Positions 1 through 5,965 of a stretch of DNA of 9,342 nt are shown one piece after another (the first letter of the stretch is position 1; every line of letters starts with the position of its first letter). The translations under genes were made by a program, and so were the position numbers. The stretch is from positions 1-9,342 of the forward strand of contig JABMRO010000778.1 of assembly GCA_013202635.1 (NCBI GenBank), in the 5' to 3' direction. The notes under the pieces are model-generated. The model was not told the origin of the DNA. It made no database searches and saw nothing but the letters and a program-made list of their open reading frames with translations. The stretch is from Planctomycetota bacterium. Lineage in GTDB: Bacteria > Planctomycetota > Phycisphaerae > Sedimentisphaerales > Anaerobacaceae.

Positions 1-23
1 GACTTACCCTTCACACAATCTAG

Positions 24-39
24 GAGTCTGTCCGAGTAA
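24..39 (+). repeat. Left terminal inverted repeat of the IS
   Basis: GAGTCTGTCCGAGTAA is exactly the reverse complement of 1633-1648. The match extends to 19-20 bp if the flanking CTAG is counted. Confidence 0.93.
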
Positions 40-42
40 TAA

Positions 43-71
43 TTGTACAGTTTTTAATGAAAAGGTATAAT
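43..71 (+). promoter_or_regulatory. Sigma-70 type promoter of the transposase
   Basis: A -35 box TTGTAC (43-48) and a perfect -10 box TATAAT (66-71) are separated by 17 bases, about 45 bp before the transposase start. The promoter lies inside the element just behind the left end, so it moves with the IS. Confidence 0.72.
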
Positions 72-117
72 ACAGGCCGATATTTATAAGAGAAATTCAA
101 TTCTTGGAGACTCACGG

Positions 118-1488
118 ATGGGTAAAACATATCGGCCATGGAATCCCAACCAGCAGTACCTTTTTTCACCATCAGTTCAAGACTGGCTGCCTGAAAACGA
201 CCTGGTTTACTTCCTGATTGACACCGTAGGTGAACTGGACATCTCGGTTATTACGCAAAAGTATGAGCAAGAGGAACGCGGCTTTCCACCGTATCATCCA
301 CGTATGATGGTGGCTTTGTTGCTGTATTCCTATTGTCGCGGTATTTTCAGTTCTCGCAAGATAATGCAGGCTTGCCGGGAGCGTATCAGTTTCAAAGTTA
401 TTGTTGGTGACGATATACCGAACTTTCGCACGATCAGTGATTTTCGCAAGCTTCATCTTAAAGAGCTGCAACAGTTATTTGTCCAGGTTTTGCAGCTTTG
501 TCAGGAAGCCGGGCTTGTCAAGCTTGGCCATGTTGCTCTTGATGGTACCAAGATCAAAGCCAATGCTTCCCGGCACAAAGCAATGAGTTACGGCAGGATG
601 CTCAAAGAAGAAAAGCGTTTGACCGAAGAGATTAAACAGTTATTTGAAAAGGCAGAATCAATTGACCGGCAGGAGGATAATGAATATGGCCGAGACTGTC
701 GTGGAGATGAACTGCCGGAAGAATTAGCTCGCCGCGAAAGTCGTCTAAAACGCATTCAGGAGGCGAAAAAGACATTAGAAGCTAAAGCCAGGGCTGCTGC
801 CCAGGAGGCACAGAAGCAACGCGAACAAGAAGATTCTAAAAGCGGTGACAAACCTAAACGTGGTAGAAAACGCAAGGCCGTTTCAGAGATTCCCGCAGAC
901 AATAAGCAGTACAATTTTACGGACCCCGAATCGAGTATAATGAAAGCGAACAATAAAGGCTGGGATCAGTGCGGTAATGCCCAGGCTGCGGTGGATAGTG
1001 CCAACCAGATAATCGTTGCCTGTGATGTAACCGGCCAAAGCAATGACAAGCAGCAGTTTGAACCGATGTTAGAGCAGGTACAGGACAATGTTGGCCGGGA
1101 TAAGAAGATCAAAGCTGCTTCAGCGGACAGCGGCTATTACAGTGAAACGAATGTTAAATTCGCCGAAGATAAAGAAATAGATGCGTATATTGCCACCAAA
1201 AGAACTAAGCACAATGATCCTGCGACGAAAGTCCCTTGCGGTCGGCCGCCAAAAGATTTAACCGTTCAGGAGAAGATGGCCAGGAAGCTCCGCACCAGGA
1301 AGGGACGCGAAACTTATTCCAAACGCAAGAGCATCGTCGAGCCGGTGTTTGGTCAGATCAAACGAGCGAGAGGATTTGTTCAGTTTTCGCTGCGGGGTCT
1401 TGAGAAGATGCGTGGCGAGTGGGCGATTGTCTGCCTGACTCACAACTTATTGAAACTATTCAGAGCGCAGTACGCGATTGCTGCTTAA
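118..1488 (+). CDS. IS1182-family DDE transposase
   Basis: This 456-residue protein cuts and joins DNA ends to move the IS. The N-terminal part (about residues 10-115) resembles the DUF772-type domain found in IS1182/IS5-like transposases. The catalytic acidic residues are visible as D142 in a LDGTKIKANAS motif, D337 in SADSGYYSE, and E408 in KSIVEPVFGQIKRARG, which form the DDE triad of an RNase H-like core. Between D142 and D337 lies a long, highly charged Lys/Glu/Arg-rich stretch (about residues 160-255), probably helical or coiled. The start is supported by GGAGA at 106-110, seven bases before the ATG. Length is normal for the family and there is no frameshift or internal stop. It occupies nearly the whole element between the inverted repeats, and the C-terminus is complete. 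Confidence 0.95.
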   Translation: MGKTYRPWNPNQQYLFSPSVQDWLPENDLVYFLIDTVGELDISVITQKYEQEERGFPPYHPRMMVALLLYSYCRGIFSSRKIMQACRERISFKVIVGDDIPNFRTISDFRKLHLKELQQLFVQVLQLCQEAGLVKLGHVALDGTKIKANASRHKAMSYGRMLKEEKRLTEEIKQLFEKAESIDRQEDNEYGRDCRGDELPEELARRESRLKRIQEAKKTLEAKARAAAQEAQKQREQEDSKSGDKPKRGRKRKAVSEIPADNKQYNFTDPESSIMKANNKGWDQCGNAQAAVDSANQIIVACDVTGQSNDKQQFEPMLEQVQDNVGRDKKIKAASADSGYYSETNVKFAEDKEIDAYIATKRTKHNDPATKVPCGRPPKDLTVQEKMARKLRTRKGRETYSKRKSIVEPVFGQIKRARGFVQFSLRGLEKMRGEWAIVCLTHNLLKLFRAQYAIAA

Positions 1489-1632
1489 TATCATGTTGGA
1501 TATTTCTGTTTTCTCGAAAAGACTACGGCGATTTTGAGAAATTAAGGCGTAATTACAGCCGCAAATAAATTCTTACTTGTGAAAATCAGAATGTAAGACC
1601 AAAGCAAGGCAGAAAGACAAAGCCAAAATCAG

Positions 1633-1648
1633 TTACTCGGACAGACTC
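1633..1648 (-). repeat. Right terminal inverted repeat of the IS
   Basis: TTACTCGGACAGACTC is the perfect reverse complement of the left end at 24-39 and is followed by CTAG at 1649-1652. Its inner eight bases (1633-1640) can also pair with CCGAGTAA at 1653-1660, just outside the element. Confidence 0.93.
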
Positions 1649-1660
1649 CTAGCCGAGTAA
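1633..1660. repeat. Hairpin-forming inverted repeat across the IS right junction
   Basis: TTACTCGG (1633-1640, inside the IS) and CCGAGTAA (1653-1660, in the flank) form a perfect 8-bp inverted repeat around a 12-base loop. The flank sequence CCGAGTAAT (1653-1661) is also identical to 32-40 inside the left end of the IS. The insertion site therefore carries an inverted-repeat-like sequence, or the flank is a leftover of another IS end. Confidence 0.75.
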
Positions 1661-1665
1661 TGACG

Positions 1666-1724
1666 ACCCCCGACAGTGCCGGGGGCCAATAGGTATTGAG
1701 CTTGCTTTAGTGCCTTATAGGCAC
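1666..1724. terminator. Hairpins between the IS and the hydrolase; possible terminator
   Basis: Two perfect hairpins lie here. The first is a GC-rich stem CCCCCG/CGGGGG with a 7-base loop at about 1666-1684. The second is GTGCCT-TAT-AGGCAC at 1710-1724. A weaker stem, CTGCC/GGCAG, lies at 1739-1758. All are downstream of the minus-strand hydrolase (stop at 1797-1799) and could end or stabilise its transcript. None is followed by a clear T-run on the minus strand, so an intrinsic terminator is not demonstrated. Confidence 0.4.
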
Positions 1725-1796
1725 ATACACTCTTTTCTCTGCCGAGTATAGTTGGCAGCAAATAAGGCAAATCAGCTTCATTGGCCTTCCTCTACA

Positions 1797-3668
1797 TCAA
1801 AATATTTGCTGTAACACACCGACCTCAATATGGCTGGGATACTTTTTAGATCGATACACCCGATTGGTGACTTTGATGAAATCGCCCTCATCTGCTTCAA
1901 AAATATTCGGCACGTATTTCTGCGGATTGCGATCGATAAATGGGAACCATGTGCTTTGCACGTGTATCATAATTCGATGCCCTCGCTTAAACATATGCAA
2001 AACATCCCACAATTCAAATGAAATCTTAGTTACCTCATTGGATATTAAAGGCTTAGGTTTCATATAACTTTCCCGGAAACGCCCGCGAAATGCTTCGGCG
2101 CGAATTAAGGTCTGTTGAGCAGATTTTTCCTCCAAATCGTCAGGATAGACATCGATCAACTTTATGATCCAATCCGAATCTGTTCCAGTAGTGGAAACAA
2201 AGAGATTGGCTTGAATGGTTCCCGTTAACGTGATGTCCTCTTCAAGAATGTCTGTTTGATACACCAACACATCCGGCCTCCGAGAAGCAAATCGTTGGTC
2301 TTCTGAATAAAATGTGTTATTGATCCACCTCGAATTATCTCTTGTATGAGGAACCGGTTTGTTTGGATCGCTGATATAGGAATCATAAGCATCAGAGTCT
2401 TCGTTGGGTTTATTAAATGATAATTTGCCGCCTTTGTGGAAATAGAAACTTGTCTTCTCGGCGGATGCCGGTGGCCATTGGTCAAATCGTCGCCAGCGGT
2501 TGGCCCCGGTTTCAAATATCAAGGCTTCCGGCAGGTTCAATTCACTTTCTTCGTCTTTCAAAAAGTGCTTGAAGAAATGCATATCTACATTCTTTTGATA
2601 GTACTCCGAGGTAGCAAAACCAAAATCTGTGTCTCCCAATTCGCTGCCTTTACTGCCAAGCCAGCCTCCGTGATACCAGGGTCCCATGACCAACATATTG
2701 AACGTATCGGGATTCTGTTTCTCAATCATTTGGTACGTATTCAAGGGTCCAAACAAATCTTCCCGGTCGTACCAACCACCAACAACCATCACTGCTGCTT
2801 TAATATTTTTCAGATGAGGAAGGATATTGCGTTTTTGCCAGAACTTGTCGTAATTGGGGTGGCGTGTAATATAGTTCCAGAATTTGGATTTCTTTTTGAA
2901 ATATGATTCATTCACATTTTTCAATGGTCCCACATCCATGAAGAATTTGTACGCGTCTGTCGTTTCAATCTCGTAGATAGGATCTGGCCGTTCATCAATA
3001 AGCCCTTTACGTCTTTGTTGCACACGATTTAGAAATCCAAACCAATGATTCAACAGAAAGGCTCCGTGATGGTAAACATCATCCCAATAAAAATCGGAAA
3101 CCGGCGCTTGAGGAGAGACTGCCTTTAAGGCGGGGTGAGAATCTATAGATCCGGCGGATGTGTAAAATCCGGGATAAGAGATTCCCCATTGGCCAATTTT
3201 ACCGTTGTGGTTGGGGACGTGTTCCAAAAGCCACTCAATCGTATCATAGGTATCCGTACTCTCATCCGTATCAGAATTGCTCTTCTTATCTGCAACATGA
3301 GGAGTCATATGAACGAACTCACCTTCCGACATAAAACGGCCGCGCACGTCTTGATAAACAAAGATAAATCCCTCTTTTTCGAATTCTTCGTGGGGACTGA
3401 TTCGGCTGCTGTATCGGTCGGGGCCGTAGGGACTAATGCTGTAGGGAGTGCGTAACAACAGTATCGGATATTCTTTCGAGGTATCGTTTGGTGTATAGAT
3501 AGCAGTAAAGAGTTTCACCTCGTCACGCACGGGGATTCGTTTTTCATATTTCGTGTAATTTTCGCGGATATAGTCCGCTCGTTCATCCAGTTCATCGGCT
3601 TGAATAAATCCCACGTGTAAAACGAAGAAGAAGTATAAGAAAAAGAAAACCATACGTATTTTCATCAT
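1797..3668 (-). CDS. Secreted CocE/NonD-family (X-Pro dipeptidyl-peptidase-like) serine hydrolase
   Basis: The predicted 623-residue alpha/beta hydrolase belongs to the S15/CocE superfamily, whose members cleave proline dipeptides, beta-lactam acyl chains or ester bonds. Residues 1-24 form a signal peptide (short basic start, a Phe-rich hydrophobic core, cleavage near ADE), so it acts outside the cytoplasm. The S15 catalytic domain (about 40-340) shows the YQDVRGRFMSEG segment (105-116), the nucleophile elbow GISYPG with Ser164, Asp301 in GGWYDRED, and His333 in GPWYHGG, a complete triad. The C-terminal PepX_C-like jelly-roll domain spans about residues 400-620. Length is usual for the family. 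GGAGG (3674-3678) precedes two adjacent ATG codons with spacings of 5 and 8 bases, so either may be used. A possible 14-codon leader ORF ends immediately upstream. The substrate cannot be read from sequence; glycan-ester or peptide hydrolysis are both possible. Confidence 0.9.
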   Translation of the reverse strand: MMKIRMVFFFLYFFFVLHVGFIQADELDERADYIRENYTKYEKRIPVRDEVKLFTAIYTPNDTSKEYPILLLRTPYSISPYGPDRYSSRISPHEEFEKEGFIFVYQDVRGRFMSEGEFVHMTPHVADKKSNSDTDESTDTYDTIEWLLEHVPNHNGKIGQWGISYPGFYTSAGSIDSHPALKAVSPQAPVSDFYWDDVYHHGAFLLNHWFGFLNRVQQRRKGLIDERPDPIYEIETTDAYKFFMDVGPLKNVNESYFKKKSKFWNYITRHPNYDKFWQKRNILPHLKNIKAAVMVVGGWYDREDLFGPLNTYQMIEKQNPDTFNMLVMGPWYHGGWLGSKGSELGDTDFGFATSEYYQKNVDMHFFKHFLKDEESELNLPEALIFETGANRWRRFDQWPPASAEKTSFYFHKGGKLSFNKPNEDSDAYDSYISDPNKPVPHTRDNSRWINNTFYSEDQRFASRRPDVLVYQTDILEEDITLTGTIQANLFVSTTGTDSDWIIKLIDVYPDDLEEKSAQQTLIRAEAFRGRFRESYMKPKPLISNEVTKISFELWDVLHMFKRGHRIMIHVQSTWFPFIDRNPQKYVPNIFEADEGDFIKVTNRVYRSKKYPSHIEVGVLQQIF

Positions 3669-3713
3669 TCAATCCTCCATTTTTTTGGGGTTAACATTGA
3701 ACGCCAATTTCAT
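3669..3713 (-). CDS. Possible 14-codon leader ORF abutting the hydrolase
   Basis: On the minus strand, ATG at 3713 opens MKLAFNVNPKKMED followed by TGA (3671-3669). The next codon, in the same frame, is the ATG of the hydrolase. GGAGG at 3720-3724 lies six bases before this ATG, a good ribosome binding site. The second GGAGG, which serves the hydrolase, lies inside the last codons of this ORF, so translation of the leader would reach the hydrolase initiation site. The two initiation regions resemble each other (GGAGG-A-TGA-ATG patterns), so a local duplication could also have produced the pair. The peptide resembles nothing I recognise, and a chance ORF is possible. Confidence 0.4.
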   Translation of the reverse strand: MKLAFNVNPKKMED

Positions 3714-3738
3714 TTCATTCCTCCATATTCACTTTTCT

Positions 3739-3767
3739 ATGATACCAAACTTCCCTTGAAAACACAA
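3739..3767 (-). promoter_or_regulatory. Possible promoter of the hydrolase
   Basis: On the minus strand, TTGTGT (3767-3762) and TATCAT (3744-3739) are spaced by 17 bases, ending about 25 bp before the leader ORF. Both boxes are imperfect. A TTGACG at 3789-3784 is nearer to the -35 consensus but has no good -10 partner. Confidence 0.3.
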
Positions 3768-3844
3768 GTTCTCACACCACTTTCGTCAAATGCTTTCACC
3801 AAAACCGTAGGCGACAGATTCTGATTAAAATCAAAGTATCGTAT

Positions 3845-3868
3845 CAATCCTGTTCAGTACAAGGATTG
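3845..3868. repeat. 7-bp perfect inverted repeat upstream of the hydrolase
   Basis: CAATCCT (3845-3851) and AGGATTG (3862-3868) flank a 10-base centre, about 80 bp upstream of the suggested promoter. This could be an operator for a dimeric regulator or a hairpin. The sequence alone does not decide. Confidence 0.45.
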
Positions 3869-3870
3869 GC

Positions 3871-3995
3871 ATCGTATACTTAATCCGATATCACATAGAA
3901 AATTGTCTAAAAAAAATTCATATTTTCGCAAAAAATTAACATTTATTCGGACTCGATATAGGCAAAATCAACATTTGTGGTGTCATTATGGAGAC
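3871..3995 (+). repeat. Diverged dispersed repeat, copy A
   Basis: This stretch aligns almost without gaps to copy B at 7789-7912. The left block (3871-3888) matches 7789-7806 at 16 of 18 positions, including an identical ACTTAATCCGA. The right block (3971-3995) matches 7888-7912 at 19 of 25 positions. The distance between blocks differs by only one base. The AT-rich middle keeps shorter shared words (for example ATTCAT followed by a T-rich then A-rich run). Copy A lies downstream of the propeller gene and upstream of the hydrolase. No coding sequence is recognisable in it. Confidence 0.6.
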
Positions 3996-4137
3996 AAGAT
4001 GTCACCTGAAATCAGGGTGTTTTCAGCTACAGAAAGAGGTAACGTTTCGAAGAATTCTAATATTTTGCACCTCTCCCTCAGACATCGACAACCTCATTAG
4101 GCCTAACTTTCTTAAACGTATCAGGGCATTCCAATCC

Positions 4138-5385
4138 TTAATTATCTGACAGGGCAGGTTTGTATATGGCTTCCACTCTACCGAGTGTACCCCAGATGGT
4201 CTGTTTTTGACCACGTCTTAATCCATAACGACCGTCGGTCGGCAGTGGTGTCATTGTCTGGTTCCCGACCTGCCAGGCAGTGTAAAACATCACGATATGC
4301 TCCTTCTCGAACACCACGGTTGGCGCCATGATGCCCCAATTGTCGAATGATTTCTCTGGTCCTTTCTCGAGAATGGTTCGGGCATCAGACCAGGATTTCC
4401 CGTCCTCAGAGCGGTAATAAGTAATGGACTCATTATAATGAAAATCATCCAGCTTTTCCGCCTTTCCCGGGTAATTTGCATACCATGGAGGGGATTTTGT
4501 CGAGAAAACGTGGTAAGCACCACCATGGTAATGCACTTCAGTGATATTGGCGCCGTTGATCAGCACATCGTCTTCCGCTCGGACCATATTCAAATTTTTA
4601 TCAAGAACAGCCTTGTACAAGGCGACCTTTTTGATGCCCTGCCCGGACACACCCGGGATCTGTTGTTCGGGCTTTTTCAGAGTAAGCCCGATATAAAACA
4701 ACTCGAATTTGTCATCTTTGAGGATAACACTGGGTTCCTGGGTGTTGTTGTCGTGATGCACGATGCTGGTATTGTAAGGCAGAACAGGTTTCTTTTTTTT
4801 GGTGAATTGCACGGATTCATCAAGCAGCTTTTCGCGGATCGTTTTGCCGTCCAGTTCCAGAGTTGCCGCACCTATCTGATATCGAAAGAGAAATTTCTTG
4901 CCGTTTCGGCTCCCGAGCGCCGAATAAAACAGGACCAGTCGTTCACCGTCCTTAAGGACAAAAGGCGTTTCAAGATCATCGTCATGCCAGGATTCAGGAC
5001 CGGACAAGACACAGGGCGTCTTGCGCAGCGTCCAGGTTAGCCCCTGATCGTTTGAGAACGCGTATGCAACGGTCCCAAGAAATTCATGCATTTCAAATTC
5101 ATTCTGATTCTGTGGATCGAAGGATATCCAATAGCGTCCGTTTTTCTTGAAATATAGGTTCGTAAAAAAAGCGTGATAACCTTCTTCATCCTTAATCACG
5201 CAGGGGTCCGACATAAACGTGGGCCAACCTTCAGTTCCTGATGAAATAACCGGCTTGTCATTCGGTATCCTCTTAAATTCTGTAAAAGGTATTTCTTCTG
5301 CACAACGGCCTGATATTGCAGCAAAGATCAAGACAAGACCAACCGCAAATACAAAACACACCACGACAACGGCCCCTTTTTTCAC
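4138..5385 (-). CDS. Exported five-bladed-propeller glycosidase-like protein
   Basis: From the GTG at 5385 this is a 415-residue protein. A signal peptide or anchor occupies residues 1-30 (KK followed by a long Val/Leu/Phe/Ala core, cleavage near GRCAEE). The body shows repeated short blade motifs of the type acidic-Pro followed by a strand and FY or FF: SDPCVIKD (59-66), DDLETPFVLKD (136-146), NTQEPSVILKDD (214-225), and a late APTVVFEKEHIVMFY (354-368). This is the pattern of the GH32/43/62/68/117/130 five-bladed propellers. D60, D137/E139 and E217 are candidate catalytic acids by position, but the exact family is not clear, so hydrolase, phosphorylase or a non-catalytic relative are all possible. 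An ATG at 5436 would add 17 residues, but GAGGAAGGA just before the GTG and the signal-peptide layout favour the GTG. It is divergent from the GH-A gene, with a 580-bp gap. Confidence 0.72.
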   Translation of the reverse strand: MKKGAVVVVCFVFAVGLVLIFAAISGRCAEEIPFTEFKRIPNDKPVISSGTEGWPTFMSDPCVIKDEEGYHAFFTNLYFKKNGRYWISFDPQNQNEFEMHEFLGTVAYAFSNDQGLTWTLRKTPCVLSGPESWHDDDLETPFVLKDGERLVLFYSALGSRNGKKFLFRYQIGAATLELDGKTIREKLLDESVQFTKKKKPVLPYNTSIVHHDNNTQEPSVILKDDKFELFYIGLTLKKPEQQIPGVSGQGIKKVALYKAVLDKNLNMVRAEDDVLINGANITEVHYHGGAYHVFSTKSPPWYANYPGKAEKLDDFHYNESITYYRSEDGKSWSDARTILEKGPEKSFDNWGIMAPTVVFEKEHIVMFYTAWQVGNQTMTPLPTDGRYGLRRGQKQTIWGTLGRVEAIYKPALSDN

Positions 5386-5390
5386 GTTCT

Positions 5391-5399
5391 TCCTTCCTC
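5391..5399 (-). promoter_or_regulatory. Ribosome binding site that selects the GTG start
   Basis: On the minus strand GAGGAAGGA ends five bases before the GTG at 5385-5383. No comparable site precedes the ATG at 5436, and starting at the GTG puts lysines at residues 2 and 3, directly before the hydrophobic signal core. Confidence 0.7.
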
Positions 5400-5596
5400 T
5401 ATGAATACGAAACAACGCCCGAATCCCGGATCGCAACGCTTGTTACGTGCGACACCGAAACGGCACTGTATATCGAGACAACTATGAAGCAGATTCCATC
5501 TCCGCCCACCGAAAGTTTGGCATCACTGTGCGGCTACCGGTGAGATTCGATTTTGGAGGCCGTACCATCAACCGCTCTGGTGGATACCATTATTAA

Positions 5597-5624
5597 CATA
5601 CTACTAAATCCATACTACCAAATT
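5597..5624. repeat. Two tandem 14-bp direct repeats
   Basis: The units 5597-5610 and 5611-5624 match at 12 of 14 positions with no spacer. The location in a divergent promoter region makes an operator possible; a chance AT-rich repeat is the alternative. Confidence 0.4.
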
Positions 5625-5965
5625 CCAGTTTGACTGTCATACACTACTTGGAAAATCCGGGAAGTGGGAAAACGGACAAAAGTAACGCCAGAATAGCACC
5701 GAAGGTCTCCAACAAAAGAAAAGAAGCTGAAAGTGTCTCAAACTCCCAGCCCATTTGTTACTGGTGGTACTAAGAACAGCCATCTATGAAGAGCTCAAAG
5801 TCAAATACTATAATCCCTGTTGCCACAAATTTTCTTTGAGGCATCCTTGTTACAACATATCAGCAAATGTCCATTGAATCCGAAGGGATCAGGTGGTAAC
5901 ATAAGTGCCCCAACATATATTTGTTAAAATGATTGTATATGGGAAATCTCGATTAAAGGAATAGC

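Larger units (their letters stand above)
20..1652 (+). mobile_element. Complete IS1182-like insertion sequence
   Basis: The element proper runs from about 24 to 1648 (1625 bp). It has perfect 16-bp terminal inverted repeats, a consensus-like promoter, one full-length transposase gene, and about 145 bp of non-coding sequence before the right end. CTAG lies at both outer edges (20-23 and 1649-1652). Because CTAG is its own reverse complement, the sequence cannot show whether it is a 4-bp target duplication or the tip of the inverted repeats; the bases outside it do not match. Perfect ends and an unbroken transposase suggest a recent, possibly active insertion. It lies downstream of the hydrolase on the opposite strand and interrupts no recognisable gene. 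A hairpin-forming inverted repeat (1571-1576 with 1593-1598) lies in the non-coding tail. Family assignment rests on the transposase. Confidence 0.9.
3714..4137. other. AT-rich intergenic region between the hydrolase and propeller genes
   Basis: These 424 bases hold the suggested hydrolase promoter, the inverted repeat at 3845-3868 and repeat copy A. A further inverted repeat, AGAGGT (4035-4040) with ACCTCT (about 4069-4074), lies nearer the propeller stop. Nothing else is recognisable. The length suggests that the two minus-strand genes are transcribed separately rather than as one operon. Confidence 0.6.
5386..5965. other. Long divergent intergenic region
   Basis: These 580 bases separate the divergent propeller and GH-A genes and must hold both promoters. 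No convincing -35/-10 pair was found for either gene. At 5597-5624 two 14-bp units (CATACTACTAAATC and CATACTACCAAATT) stand in tandem with 12 of 14 matches; a looser relative (CATACACTACTTG) starts at about 5639. These are possible regulator binding sites. AAAGGA at 5955-5960 is the ribosome binding site of the GH-A gene. No coding remnant was recognised. Confidence 0.5.

Noticed and set aside
2436..2906. Open frame of 156 codons on the plus strand inside the hydrolase gene
   Set aside because: It is antisense to a well-supported S15-type gene with full motifs, has no ribosome binding site, and its translation shows no recognisable domain.
3997..4020. CCTG-AAAT-CAGG followed by TTTT as an intrinsic terminator
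   Set aside because: The stem is only 4 bp and the T-run is on the plus strand, opposite to the genes on both sides.
3988..4149. Open frame of 53 codons on the plus strand in the hydrolase-propeller gap
   Set aside because: There is no ribosome binding site, it begins inside repeat copy A, it overlaps the 3' end of the propeller gene, and its translation is not recognised.
4438..5040. Open frame of 200 codons on the plus strand inside the propeller gene
   Set aside because: It is antisense to a gene with signal peptide and repeated propeller motifs; its own translation has no recognisable features.
5484..5543. Short plus-strand frame MKQIPSPPTESLASLCGYR in the divergent region
   Set aside because: It has no ribosome binding site and no recognisable similarity.
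5921..5940. AT-rich TTGTTAAAATGATTGTATAT upstream of the GH-A gene as a promoter
   Set aside because: The -35-like and -10-like words are much too close together, and no other -35 box lies at a fitting distance.
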